Part shown: positions 53,394 through 62,957 of the stretch, in pieces
Position numbering within the stretch: position 1 is the first letter of the stretch
How the letters are laid out: each line of letters starts with the position of its first letter
DNA from: Polaribacter sp. KT25b
GTDB lineage: Bacteria > Bacteroidota > Bacteroidia > Flavobacteriales > Flavobacteriaceae
Reading direction: 5' to 3'
Assembly (NCBI RefSeq): GCF_900105145.1
Contig: NZ_LT629752.1
Location: 1,212,001-1,276,000 of the forward strand
DNA: 64,000 bases
Position numbers and translations under genes: made by a program
The notes under the pieces: model-generated
The model's input: only the letters and a program-made list of their open reading frames with translations
What the model was told of the DNA's origin: nothing
Databases searched by the model: none

Positions 53394-53463
53394 GATGTAT
53401 TTATTTAAAGTTATTTTATGTAAAGACAGCAATGAAATTAAATTGTGACAGTTTTAGGCATAA

Positions 53464-53496
53464 AAAAAGAGTTGATTATAAAAATCAACTCTTTTT
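53464..53496 (-). terminator. Terminator of the AraC-type regulator
   Basis: Perfect 14-bp stem (AAAAAGAGTTGATT with its complement, 53464-53477 and 53483-53496), 5-nt loop, T-run. Confidence 0.85.
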
Positions 53497-53588
53497 AAAA
53501 TTATTAATTATTAGTTTCCCCCAAAACTGTAAATAATCATCAGTAAAGATAAGTTATTAAATTATTAAATTTTTGTAAAAAATCGTAA

Positions 53589-54401
53589 TTATGACTCTTT
53601 AAGAATCTTTCTTAATAAAGGGTAATCTTCGTGAAAAAACTTTTTTGAACTTTGATTCATAAAAAGTTTAAAATCTTTTTCAAAGTGAGATTTATCATAA
53701 TAATTAGATTGAAAAATTAAATCTCTTATCTCTATTTGTTTAGATACATATTTTCGCATTAAATTCATAAAACGATATTGTCTTATATATTTACCTGGAG
53801 TAACACCGATTATTTTTTTAAATTGAATTTCTAAAGATTTTTGACTAAAAGGTACTTCTTTTAATAAATCTGTAACTTTAATAATTCCTTCATTTTTTAT
53901 TATAATAGCAATAGCTTTATCTATATGTTCTATATTTTTATCTTTTGATAAAGTTAATTGATCAAATTCGTTGTTAATAGATTCTATAAGCTTGGTAATA
54001 TCATCTTTATATTTTAAAAATAAAGGATTTAATTTTTCATATAATTCAAAGTGAAAATCTTTTAATTGCTTTTGTTTATTTGTTACAAAAGAAACATCTT
54101 TATCTATTATTTTATATAAGGATGTTGGTTTTAGATCAAAACCAACATTGTAATTTACTTTATTTATTAATATTTCATAACTGCCATAAAATTGCCCTAT
54201 TAAAGTTAGTTTATTATAAAAAGATTTATTTTTTTTATGTGTAAATAAAATATCTTCTTCACAAAAATTATAAGCAATGTTAGAGCTGCCAACGGGCAGT
54301 ATAAGAGTTTCAAAAGGTAAATCTTTTTCCGTTATTTTAAATTGATAAAAATAATCAATTAAAGGGTTTTTTGTATGTGAATCTAATGTAATAAACTCCA
54401 T
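53589..54401 (-). CDS. AraC-family transcriptional regulator
   Basis: 270-aa regulator. The C-terminal ~100 residues are a double helix-turn-helix AraC domain (KVTDLLKEVPFSQKSLEIQFKKIIGVTPGKYIRQYRF ... YYDKSHFEKDFKLFMNQSSKKFF). The N-terminal ligand region resembles the DUF6597-type domain common in Bacteroidota (KNPLIDYFYQFKI, LPVGSSNIAYNF). Divergent from the head-GIN gene at 54739, which could be a target; the shared region has no obvious operator. Confidence 0.9.
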   Translation of the reverse strand: MEFITLDSHTKNPLIDYFYQFKITEKDLPFETLILPVGSSNIAYNFCEEDILFTHKKNKSFYNKLTLIGQFYGSYEILINKVNYNVGFDLKPTSLYKIIDKDVSFVTNKQKQLKDFHFELYEKLNPLFLKYKDDITKLIESINNEFDQLTLSKDKNIEHIDKAIAIIIKNEGIIKVTDLLKEVPFSQKSLEIQFKKIIGVTPGKYIRQYRFMNLMRKYVSKQIEIRDLIFQSNYYDKSHFEKDFKLFMNQSSKKFFHEDYPLLRKILKES

Positions 54402-54738
54402 TTTATAATTTACATAAAAGAATATTCATTAATATTAATACTTTTTAGTTTAATTGTTTGGTTAATTAGGTTTGTTGTAAATTGCTATAGACCAAAAGCC
54501 AATAGATAGAGTTGAATTGATTTTTATCATATAATTTAATTTTACTAGCTTTTATATTTTAAAGCATCAATTTGTGATAAAAAAGTACCAATAAATTGTT
54601 ATATAAGTTCTCTTTAATAGGAAAAAATAATTTTTATCCTTTAAAATGTCACAAACTTAAAGTAAGATTGTCTTTTGTATAGTTTAGTAATAGTTTAAAC
54701 CCAAAATCAACAACAAAATCAATTTTAAAATAAAAATT
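54402..54738. other. Divergent intergenic region between AraC regulator and head-GIN gene
   Basis: 337 bases, no gene on either strand. Likely holds the promoters of both flanking genes; I find no exact TAnnTTTG with a well-spaced TTG and no clear operator. Confidence 0.5.
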
Positions 54739-55485
54739 ATGAAATTAAAATTAATTGTCTTACTTATATTTTCAATAACGATTAATAGTAACTTAAAAGC
54801 GCAAAAAACTATAAAACTTAGTAAAGATTTTGATAAAGTTATAGTAAGTCCACATATAGAAGCGGTTTTTAAAAAAGGAAATGAACCAAGCATAGTTATT
54901 GAAGATATAAACGTGCCAGATGAAAAATTCAACTACGAATTAGAAAAAGGAACCCTTCAAGTATATTTAAAAGGGGCTAAAACCTATACTAAAAATAAAA
55001 AAGTTGTTATCAGAAATTCCGAAATGAAAGTGCCATTATATAAAGGTAGAGTTGTAAAATTAATTATTACGTATGTAGATGTAAACACTTTTTCTTTACG
55101 TGGAGAAGAGAAAATTACATTTCAAACGCCTTTAAACCAAGATCAATGTAAATTGTTAATTTATGGTAAATCAGAAGTAACGATTAACAAAATTAAGGTT
55201 GATAAATTAACTGTTTCTATTTATGGAGATAGTTTTTTAAAGATGGATAATGGAAACATTAATAAACAGAAAATTACAGCTTATGGTGCGAGTAAAGTTA
55301 TGGCATCGGATGTAATTACAGAAGAAACAAAACTAACTGCTTATGGAGATGGAACCTTTACATTTAACGTTTCTAAAAAAATAAAAGTAACATCTTATGG
55401 CGAAGCAACGGTACTTTATAAAGGTGATGCTTCATTAAAAAAAGGAATTGTTATTGGCGAATCTACGATTAGAAAAGTGCAATAG
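54739..55485 (+). CDS. Head-GIN (DUF2807) exported protein
   Basis: 248-aa exported protein with a signal peptide (KLKLIVLLIFSITINSNLKAQ) and a GIN domain: N-terminal strands with FDKVIVSPHIEAVFKKG, then a beta-solenoid tail in which YGxSxV-like units recur (YGKSEVTINK, YGDSFLKMDN, YGASKVMASD, YGDGTFTFN, YGEATVLYKG). Function in Bacteroidota is unknown; many are induced envelope proteins. Divergent from the AraC regulator. Confidence 0.88.
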   Translation: MKLKLIVLLIFSITINSNLKAQKTIKLSKDFDKVIVSPHIEAVFKKGNEPSIVIEDINVPDEKFNYELEKGTLQVYLKGAKTYTKNKKVVIRNSEMKVPLYKGRVVKLIITYVDVNTFSLRGEEKITFQTPLNQDQCKLLIYGKSEVTINKIKVDKLTVSIYGDSFLKMDNGNINKQKITAYGASKVMASDVITEETKLTAYGDGTFTFNVSKKIKVTSYGEATVLYKGDASLKKGIVIGESTIRKVQ

Positions 55486-55496
55486 TTTTCTTTTTT

Positions 55497-55577
55497 GGGC
55501 GTTACCAAGGTCGGGCTTTTCGCTACAATCTTTTTGCTTAAAAAAGCAAAAAGGATTTCCACTGCAATCCCTAACGC
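55497..55577. repeat. Flavobacteriia-type intergenic palindromic repeat
   Basis: 81-bp element with inverted termini GCGTTA/TAACGC (55499-55504 and 55572-55577) and an inner hairpin (ATCTTTTTGCTT with AAGCAAAAAGGAT). The body GGTCGGGCTTTTCGCTACAATC and GGATTTCCACTGCAATCC matches, from memory, a repeat seen between genes in Flavobacteriaceae. It lies at the 3' end of the head-GIN gene, before a bidirectional terminator. Mechanism of spread unknown. Confidence 0.65.
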
Positions 55578-55580
55578 AAA

Positions 55581-55624
55581 AAAAAAAATCAGCTTTTAGA
55601 AAACTCTAGAAGCTGATTTTTTTT
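55581..55624. terminator. Bidirectional terminator between head-GIN and ThrE genes
   Basis: 20-bp stem with one G-T wobble (55581-55600 with 55605-55624), AAAC loop, A/T-run ends; serves the convergent genes on both strands. Confidence 0.9.
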
Positions 55625-55639
55625 TATATAAGATTTTCT

Positions 55640-56869
55640 TTATTTTTTTGTTTCTAATTTATATTTTTTAGGACTTCTTTCTCTAAAAGTACCAGCAAAA
55701 AGAAGTCCGCCAATAATACCCATAAGAATAAAAGCAACTTGTTCAAATAAATTTCCAGAACCAGTAGTTGTATTCGGGTTAAAAAAAGAGTTACTTAAAC
55801 CCATAAAAGATTTACTTCCTGGTACTAACATTACAATTCCTTGGATTAAGAAAACTGTTTTTGGAGTTTTAGAAATAAAACCAAACAAACGACTAACTCC
55901 AACCACTGTTAAAGTACCAATAAAAGTACTAACTAAAACTCCGTAACCAGATAATAGAACTGTCATAAAAAAAGCAATAACACCAGTTAATACGCCAAAA
56001 ATCATATCTTTTTTACGCACTTGAAATATTGGTAAAAGAGTAATAGATAATACCGGAACAGCAAAAAATATGGTCCATTTTGGCATTTCAGATACATGAT
56101 ATGTTAAATCAATATCTATCAAAGATGTCATTAAAGCTAATCCAAGTAATACTCCAAAAAACTGTTTAAATAATAATATTATTGAATCAAAAAGTTTTGC
56201 ACCTCCAGAAACTAAATTTTTAGAAGTTATTTCTTCTAAAGCAGTAGTAATTGCTAATCCAGGAATAAAAATAATGATAGAAGCTAAAATGGTTAATCCT
56301 AAATTAAAGTTCGGAAAAATTAATGTTAATAAGCAGCAAATAATCGTAACGATTAATGCACTTAAAGATTCAAATACATTTACTAAATATTTAGATTTAC
56401 TTGATAAATAAACCAAAAGGTAAATAAATGCTCCTAATAATAACGAAAAAGCAAATGAAATCCAATTGGTACCAATTAATATACTAAAAGAACCTGCAGA
56501 AAAAGCGTAAGCCAAAGTTAATTGATAATGGTTAGTTAATTTAGTTTTGGCGTGAATTATATTTAATTCTTCATTTATTTGTTCATTATCAATTTTATAA
56601 TCAATAACCTTATTTGTTAGTTCTGCAATTCTAGAAAGTGCTCCTAAATTTAAAGAACCAGGAGGAATACATTCAATATAATTATAAGAATTTTCATCTT
56701 CATAAAAAACATAATTTATCCAAGTAGGAGAATCCATAAAGCTACCAGTAATACCTTGTGTTTTGGCAACTTCTGTTAAATAAGATTGAATTTTATAAGA
56801 AGGAATACCATAAGTATGTAGTGCTTTTCCTAATTCAACTATAAACTTATATTTTTCTGGAATTTTCAT
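55640..56869 (-). CDS. Threonine/serine exporter family protein (ThrE type)
   Basis: 409-aa membrane protein. The N-terminal soluble part matches DUF1212 (ELGKALHTYGIPSYKIQSYL, ECIPPGSLNLGALSRIAELT), followed by about ten hydrophobic helices in two blocks, the second ThrE_2/DUF3815-like (GVLTGVIAFFMTVLLSGYGVLVSTFIGTLTVVGVSRL, QGIVMLVPGSKSFMGL). In Corynebacterium the family exports threonine and serine; substrate here is inferred. Flanked by hairpins on both sides. Confidence 0.88.
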   Translation of the reverse strand: MKIPEKYKFIVELGKALHTYGIPSYKIQSYLTEVAKTQGITGSFMDSPTWINYVFYEDENSYNYIECIPPGSLNLGALSRIAELTNKVIDYKIDNEQINEELNIIHAKTKLTNHYQLTLAYAFSAGSFSILIGTNWISFAFSLLLGAFIYLLVYLSSKSKYLVNVFESLSALIVTIICCLLTLIFPNFNLGLTILASIIIFIPGLAITTALEEITSKNLVSGGAKLFDSIILLFKQFFGVLLGLALMTSLIDIDLTYHVSEMPKWTIFFAVPVLSITLLPIFQVRKKDMIFGVLTGVIAFFMTVLLSGYGVLVSTFIGTLTVVGVSRLFGFISKTPKTVFLIQGIVMLVPGSKSFMGLSNSFFNPNTTTGSGNLFEQVAFILMGIIGGLLFAGTFRERSPKKYKLETKK

Positions 56870-56913
56870 TTTTACTAATTAAATAGTGCTATTTTATTAT
56901 TTATTAAAACCAA

Positions 56914-56941
56914 AAAAAGGGCTCTTAAAAAAGCCCTTTTT
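56914..56941 (-). terminator. Terminator of purL
   Basis: AAAAAGGGCT / AGCCCTTTTT 10-bp stem with 8-nt loop, 22 nt after the purL stop. Confidence 0.88.
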
Positions 56942-56962
56942 GATATACTTTTTTTTAATAAA

Positions 56963-59900
56963 TTATTTTGTCAACCAGTTTTTGGCATTTACAAAAGCTT
57001 CTAACCAAGGGGTAACTTCATCTTTTCTATTTGCTGGGTAATTTGCCCAATTCCATTGAAAAGTAGAACGCTCAATATGCGGCATAGTCACTAAATGTCT
57101 TCCAGATGGATCACATAGCATGGCTGTGTTAAAATTAGAACCATTTGGGTTATTAGGGTATCCTGCGTAACCATATTTGGCAACAATATTATAGTTTTCT
57201 TCAGATTCTGGTAAATTAAATTTACCTTCTCCATGAGAAATCCAAACACCTAATTCTGTTCCTGCTAAACTAGATAACATTACCGAATTGTTTTCCTGGA
57301 TTTTCACCGATGTAAAAGAACTTTCGTGCTTCATAGAATCATTATGACCTAATTTTCCATGAACTTTATGTTCTGGGTTTATTAGGTCTAATTCCATCCA
57401 TAATTGTGCTCCATTACAAATACCAACAGACAACGTATCTTCTCTTTTAAAGAAGTTTTTTAAAGCAGTATTTGCTTTTTCGTTGTATTTAAATGCTCCT
57501 GCCCAACCTTTAGCAGAACCTAAAACATCTGAATTAGAGAAACCACCAACAGCACCAATAAACTGAATGTCTTCTAATGTTTCACGACCAGAAATTAAAT
57601 CTGTCATGTGTACATCTTTAACATCAAAACCAGCTAAATACATTGCATTTGCCATTTCACGTTCAGAATTAGAACCTTTTTCACGAATGATAGCAGCTTT
57701 TGGCTTCTCTTTACCAATTACAGGTAATTTACCAGTAAAATTCTCAGGGAATTTGTACGTTAAAGGCTGATTTTTAAAATTGTCAAAACGATCTTGAGCT
57801 AAATTATTAGCAGTTTGTTTTAGATCTAGCAAGAAAGAAGTTCTGTACCAAACATCCCTCATTTCGGTTACATCAAAAGAGAAATTATCTTCGTTGTTTT
57901 TAATAGTAACTGTTCCTGAATTATTAGCAGAACCAATATTAAAAAATTCAATATTATTTTCTGATAAAATCGTTTCTACAGAAGCATCTGCTTGAAAAAC
58001 AATTCCTGAATTCTCTGCGAATAACACTTTTATAGAATCTTCTTCATGTAAAGAAGAAATATCAAAATCTGCTCCTAAATTAACATCAGCAAAACACATT
58101 TCTAACAAAGTGGTAATCAATCCACCAGAAGCAACATCGTGTCCTGCTGTAATTTTATCTGCTGTAATTAAATCTTGAATGGTGTTAAAAACTGTTTTTA
58201 CATAATTAACATTAGTAACGTCTGGAGCTTCATTTCCAATCGCATTTAAAGTCTGGTTAAAAGAACTTCCACCTAATTTAAATTCGTCTTGAGAAATATT
58301 GATATAATAGATGTTTCCTCCATCAACTTGTAAAAGAGGTTCTACAACTTTAGTAATCGCATTACAGTTTCCTGCTGCAGAAATAATTACAGTTCCTGGA
58401 GCAATTACTTCTCCATCTGTATATTTTTGTTTCATTGATAAAGAATCTTTCCCTGTAGGAACATTGATTCCTAAACCTATAGAAAATTCTGAAACGGCTT
58501 TTACAGCTTTGTATAAACGAGCGTCTTCACCTTCATTTTTACAAGGCCACATCCAATTTGCAGACAATGAAACACTTTTTAAATTGTCTTTTAAAGGTGC
58601 CCAAATAATGTTGGTTAAAGATTCTGTAATTGCATTTCTAGAACCAGCTTCTGGACTAATTAATGCAGAAATAGGAGAGTGGCCAATTGACGTTGCAACA
58701 CCTTCTTTTCCTTTAAAATCTAAAGCCATTACACCAACGTTGTTCAACGGAATTTGTAATGGTCCTACACATTGTTGTTTGGCTACTTTACCACCAACAC
58801 AACGATCTACTTTATTTGTTAACCAATCTTTACAAGCCACAGCTTCTAACTGTAAAACTTGTTTTAAATAGATTTCTAAATTCTTCGTTTTATAACGAGG
58901 GTTTTTATATTTTCTGATGACAGTTTTGTCTGTTAAAACAGTTTTTGGAGAAGAACCAAACATGTCTTCTAAGGCCAAGTCCATTGGTTTTACGCCTGTT
59001 GATTTAGACTCAAAAGTAAAACGATCATCTCCAGTAACTACACCAACATCGTAAATAGGAGAACGTTCTCTATCTGCAATTTTATGCAAAGTTTCTAAAT
59101 GTTTATCTGCAATTACTAATCCCATTCTTTCTTGAGACTCGTTACCAATAATTTCTTTAGCCGATAGCGTAGGATCTCCAACCGGTAAAGCATCTAAGTC
59201 TATTTTACCACCTGTATCTTCTACCAATTCTGATAAACAATTTAAATGTCCGCCAGCTCCATGATCGTGAATAGAAACAATAAAGTTTTCATCGCTTTCT
59301 ACCATTCCACGAACTGCATTTGCAGCACGTTTTTGCATTTCTGGATTCGAACGTTGTACCGCGTTTAATTCAATTCCTGAAGCAAATTCTCCAGTATCTG
59401 CAGAAGAAACAGCAGCTCCTCCCATTCCAATTCGGTAGTTTTCACCACCAAGAATTACAATTTTATCGCCTTCTTTTGGTGTATCTTTTAATGCTTGATC
59501 TGCTTTTCCGTACCCAATTCCACCAGCTTGCATAATAACCTTATCGTACCCAAGTTTTCTTGCAGAAGAATCGCTTACAGAAGAATTTTCTTCGTGTTCA
59601 AAAGTTAAAACAGAACCTGTAATTAAAGGTTGTCCAAATTTATTTCCAAAATCAGACGCTCCGTTTGATGCTTTTATTAAAATATCCATAGGAGTTTGGT
59701 ACAACCAATCTCTTGCTTCAAATTTATTTTCCCAATATCTTGTATTCTTAACTGCATCTATAGACGCTTCTAAACGAGAATACGAAGTCATATAAACAGC
59801 TGTTCCTGCTAAAGGTAAAGAACCTTTTCCACCAGCCAATCTATCTCTAATTTCTCCTCCAGAACCTGTTGCAGCACCATTAAAAGGCTCAACAGTTGTT

Positions 59901-60655
59901 GGGAAATTGTGGGTTTCTGCTTTTAATGATATTACAGATTCAAAATCTTGTGTTTGATAAAAGTCTGGTTTATCCGCCGTTTTAGGCGCAAACTGTTCCA
60001 CTTTTGGCCCTTTTACAAAAGCTACGTTATCTTTGTATGCAGAAACAATATCGTTAGGACATTGTTTAGAGGTTTCTTTAATCATATTGAATAGGGAAGT
60101 AGGTTGTTCTTCTCCGTCAATAATAAATGTTCCGCCAAATATTTTATGTCTACAGTGTTCTGAGTTTACTTGGCTAAAACCAAATACTTCAGAATCTGTT
60201 AATTTTCTACCTAGTTTAGTAGCAACACCTTCTAGATATTCTACTTCTTCATCACTTAATGACAATCCTTCTTGATTGTTATATGCGGCAATGTCTTCAA
60301 TTTCTAAAATTGCTTCTGGTTGAATTTCTATGGTAAATGAATCTTGATGCAAACCATTGAATTTTTCAGAAATCATTGGGTCAAAATCAGAAAAATCTTC
60401 TGAAACAGTCGTAAATTCTTCAATTCTAATAATGTTTGAAATCCCCATATTCTGAGTAATTTCTACAGCATTGGTACTCCAAGGAGTAATCATTGCTGCT
60501 CTTGGGCCAACAAAAAAAGCATCTATTGATGTTTCTTCTATTTTAGGTTGATTGGCAAAAAGCCATGTTAACTTAGCAATAGTTTCTGCAGTTAATTCTT
60601 TTGTTGTTTGAACAGCATATACTTTACTGCTTTTGTTTCCAAAGAAATGAATCAT
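56963..60655 (-). CDS. purL: Phosphoribosylformylglycinamidine synthase (single-chain PurL)
   Basis: 1230-aa single-chain FGAM synthase of purine biosynthesis. The order is an N-terminal domain, two AIRS-like halves (SLKAETHNFPTTVEPFNGAATGSGGEIRD; GVMALDFKG, GINVPTGKDSLSMKQ) and a C-terminal glutamine amidotransferase (PKAAIIREKGSNSEREMA, VGICNGAQL with the nucleophilic cysteine, and MPHIERS). Length and motifs are typical. Monocistronic with terminator. Confidence 0.97.
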   Translation of the reverse strand: MIHFFGNKSSKVYAVQTTKELTAETIAKLTWLFANQPKIEETSIDAFFVGPRAAMITPWSTNAVEITQNMGISNIIRIEEFTTVSEDFSDFDPMISEKFNGLHQDSFTIEIQPEAILEIEDIAAYNNQEGLSLSDEEVEYLEGVATKLGRKLTDSEVFGFSQVNSEHCRHKIFGGTFIIDGEEQPTSLFNMIKETSKQCPNDIVSAYKDNVAFVKGPKVEQFAPKTADKPDFYQTQDFESVISLKAETHNFPTTVEPFNGAATGSGGEIRDRLAGGKGSLPLAGTAVYMTSYSRLEASIDAVKNTRYWENKFEARDWLYQTPMDILIKASNGASDFGNKFGQPLITGSVLTFEHEENSSVSDSSARKLGYDKVIMQAGGIGYGKADQALKDTPKEGDKIVILGGENYRIGMGGAAVSSADTGEFASGIELNAVQRSNPEMQKRAANAVRGMVESDENFIVSIHDHGAGGHLNCLSELVEDTGGKIDLDALPVGDPTLSAKEIIGNESQERMGLVIADKHLETLHKIADRERSPIYDVGVVTGDDRFTFESKSTGVKPMDLALEDMFGSSPKTVLTDKTVIRKYKNPRYKTKNLEIYLKQVLQLEAVACKDWLTNKVDRCVGGKVAKQQCVGPLQIPLNNVGVMALDFKGKEGVATSIGHSPISALISPEAGSRNAITESLTNIIWAPLKDNLKSVSLSANWMWPCKNEGEDARLYKAVKAVSEFSIGLGINVPTGKDSLSMKQKYTDGEVIAPGTVIISAAGNCNAITKVVEPLLQVDGGNIYYINISQDEFKLGGSSFNQTLNAIGNEAPDVTNVNYVKTVFNTIQDLITADKITAGHDVASGGLITTLLEMCFADVNLGADFDISSLHEEDSIKVLFAENSGIVFQADASVETILSENNIEFFNIGSANNSGTVTIKNNEDNFSFDVTEMRDVWYRTSFLLDLKQTANNLAQDRFDNFKNQPLTYKFPENFTGKLPVIGKEKPKAAIIREKGSNSEREMANAMYLAGFDVKDVHMTDLISGRETLEDIQFIGAVGGFSNSDVLGSAKGWAGAFKYNEKANTALKNFFKREDTLSVGICNGAQLWMELDLINPEHKVHGKLGHNDSMKHESSFTSVKIQENNSVMLSSLAGTELGVWISHGEGKFNLPESEENYNIVAKYGYAGYPNNPNGSNFNTAMLCDPSGRHLVTMPHIERSTFQWNWANYPANRKDEVTPWLEAFVNAKNWLTK

Positions 60656-60762
60656 TATTGAGTTGTGTGTTAGCGGGTTGTTTTTAAAAATGCAAATTTA
60701 CTTTTTTTCAATTTAAAACTTAAGATTAATTTAATCGAAATTTTTTAGTTATTCACCAAAAA

Positions 60763-60788
60763 AAAAAGACTGCCGAAGCAGTCTTTTT
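60763..60788 (-). terminator. Terminator of the endonuclease I-like gene
   Basis: AAAAAGACTGC / GCAGTCTTTTT 11-bp perfect stem around a CGAA tetraloop, flanked by an A-run. Confidence 0.92.
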
Positions 60789-60808
60789 ATAATTTTTAAT
60801 AAAGAAAA

Positions 60809-62893
60809 TTAATTCTTCATTAATTTTTTAGTTATGAATTGATTTCCGTTATCAATCTTAATAATATAAATTCCTGAAGATAGATTAGAAACATCAATAT
60901 TTTTTTTAGTACTCGTAATTTCTGATGATTGTACTAATTTACCTAAAACTGTATAGACAGATACTTTTACATCTTTAGTTGTATTAAAGTATAATTTATT
61001 TTCAACTGGGTTTGGATACATTTTAAAAGTGTCAAAGTCAGAAGTATTTGTGTTAGCAGTTGCTGCGTTATAAATACCAATTCCATCATACGTTTCACTT
61101 GCAAATTGATCCCATTCAGTAATTGTAAAAGTAGTATTTGCCTTTGTTATAATTAGCTTTCTTCTTAAAGTCATATTTTCAAGATTTTTAGCTGTTTGAT
61201 TATATTCTCCAATTATATCAATTAAAACACCATTTTTAAATAATCCAACTGGGTCATTTCCGTTAAAGTTTATTGGTGCACCCCAGTTAGATCCTTCAGG
61301 TGCTACTAAATCAGCTTCATTTACTAAGGTAGCATTATCTGCTTCAAAATGGATAACAACAAAAACATCATTTACGTTAATTGTTCCACTTAATGGTAAT
61401 TCATTTATCCAAGAACCAGCTCCATTAGATTGTTTTTTAATGCTGTATTCAGATAAATCAATTGGGTTGTCAGTTAAATTAACAATTTCTAAGGCTTTGT
61501 TATTAAGAGCTCCTTCTACATATTCAGAGAAAAATAATTCTACAACATTGTTACTACCATCTGTAGTTGTAGCATTTATTGCAGCAGATTGTGCAGACAT
61601 ATTGTTGGCACTATCTTTTGCTAAAACTGTTACGCTATATGTTGTAGAGATTGTTAAACCTGTTACTGTATAACTCGTGTTTGCAATGTTAGAACTATTA
61701 AGAGTTCCATTAACATAAATATCATAACCAGTAACTGCTGAATCATCCGTAGATGCAGACCAGTTTACTTTAAAACTTGTTCCGGTTTGGTTTGTTATAG
61801 TAATGTTTGTAGGAACAGATGGTGCTGTAGTATCTGTTAAAGTTGTTGCATTAACGACACTAGATTTTGCAGATTCATTATTTGCAACATCTTTTGCTAA
61901 AACAGTTACTGCATATAGTGTATTAGAATTTAAGTCAGTTAATGTGTAATTGGTGTTAGCTGTTTCTCCTTTTAAAATATCATTAGCATAAATTTCATAT
62001 TTAGAAACCTCTTCGTTATCAGTTGAAGCTGTCCAAGAAACATTAATTGTAGAGGTAGTAATATTGCTTAAGCTAACATTTGTTGGTGCAGTTGGCGCTT
62101 CAGAATCATTAGAAGTAAAAATACCCCAAGTATCAGCTGCAGGTGTTCCTCCCCAAATTCTAGTTGCTAAATATGCATTGTCTATAAATGGGTTTCTATT
62201 TCCTTGAGCAAAGTTAGCGTTAGAATCATGGTAAGTATTTCTTTGCCTTTCAAAATCTGACACTGGATCTTCTGCATTCCATTCTAAAAATAAATCAATC
62301 ATATCGTCACCTGCATTAGCATTATTACCAATACCAACACCATTAGGTGTACATCTGTCTCCATAGCGGATATACATATACATCATCATTCTTGCAATAT
62401 CACCTTTCCATTCATCACCAGGATACCAGCCGCCGGAAACACTTCCTGCATTTCCTGTACCATCAGCAAATTTAAGACTTCCTCTTTGGCTGTTAAAACT
62501 AACATCCGAAGCTCTTAAATGATGAGTATCTGCACCTGGGCCTGAAGTGCCAAGGTTTGGATTTCCTAAAGATTTAGCATATGTATGTTCTCTATTCCAT
62601 TCATTAGAGCCACCTCCATTCTCATTAATGCCTCTAGTTCTTGCTGTTGTACCTGAAGCAGAATAACCATAAATTAATAAAACTTCACTACTGTTTTCAG
62701 GGTTTACATCAGTTGCTTTTATAGCATCCCAACCGTAAGATAAAATATTAGTGTGGGCATTTATAGTTTTTGTTGCTAATTCATCTTTTAGGTCTAGACC
62801 AGATTTTGTCCAGTCGAGTCCATTATAATATTGTTCTTGAGCAGAAACAAATAATGAAATAAATAAAGTAAATAAGAATAATGTTTTTTTCAT
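60809..62893 (-). CDS. Secreted endonuclease I-type protein with FN3, lamin-tail and type A T9SS domains
   Basis: 694-aa secreted protein: signal peptide (KKTLFLFTLFISLFVSAQ), endonuclease I/NucM-like nuclease (residues ~20-260, with EWNREHTYAKSLGNP, GADTHHLRASDVSFNSQRG and GDIARMMMYMYIRYG), two FN3 domains (PTAPTNVSLSNITTS..., PSVPTNITITNQTG...), a lamin-tail domain (FSEYVEGALNNKALEIVNLT, NFNGNDPVGLFKNGVLIDII), and a C-terminal sorting signal (MYPNPVENKLYF ... IKIDNGNQFITKKLMKN). Such proteins degrade extracellular DNA. The similar gene at 62958 lies upstream on the same strand. Confidence 0.92.
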   Translation of the reverse strand: MKKTLFLFTLFISLFVSAQEQYYNGLDWTKSGLDLKDELATKTINAHTNILSYGWDAIKATDVNPENSSEVLLIYGYSASGTTARTRGINENGGGSNEWNREHTYAKSLGNPNLGTSGPGADTHHLRASDVSFNSQRGSLKFADGTGNAGSVSGGWYPGDEWKGDIARMMMYMYIRYGDRCTPNGVGIGNNANAGDDMIDLFLEWNAEDPVSDFERQRNTYHDSNANFAQGNRNPFIDNAYLATRIWGGTPAADTWGIFTSNDSEAPTAPTNVSLSNITTSTINVSWTASTDNEEVSKYEIYANDILKGETANTNYTLTDLNSNTLYAVTVLAKDVANNESAKSSVVNATTLTDTTAPSVPTNITITNQTGTSFKVNWSASTDDSAVTGYDIYVNGTLNSSNIANTSYTVTGLTISTTYSVTVLAKDSANNMSAQSAAINATTTDGSNNVVELFFSEYVEGALNNKALEIVNLTDNPIDLSEYSIKKQSNGAGSWINELPLSGTINVNDVFVVIHFEADNATLVNEADLVAPEGSNWGAPINFNGNDPVGLFKNGVLIDIIGEYNQTAKNLENMTLRRKLIITKANTTFTITEWDQFASETYDGIGIYNAATANTNTSDFDTFKMYPNPVENKLYFNTTKDVKVSVYTVLGKLVQSSEITSTKKNIDVSNLSSGIYIIKIDNGNQFITKKLMKN

Positions 62894-62909
62894 TTTTTAA
62901 TGGGTAAAA

Positions 62910-62934
62910 AAACGATTCAGGATATGAATCGTTT
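62910..62934 (-). terminator. Terminator between the tandem secreted proteins
   Basis: AAACGATTCA / TGAATCGTTT 10-bp stem with a 5-nt loop; followed on the minus strand by seven T. It ends the truncated gene at 62958. Confidence 0.85.
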
Positions 62935-62957
62935 ATGTTAAAGTATAAATTTAAGGA

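Noticed and set aside
57567..59535. Several plus-strand frames inside purL
   Set aside because: Antisense shadows of a well-conserved gene; no family resemblance.
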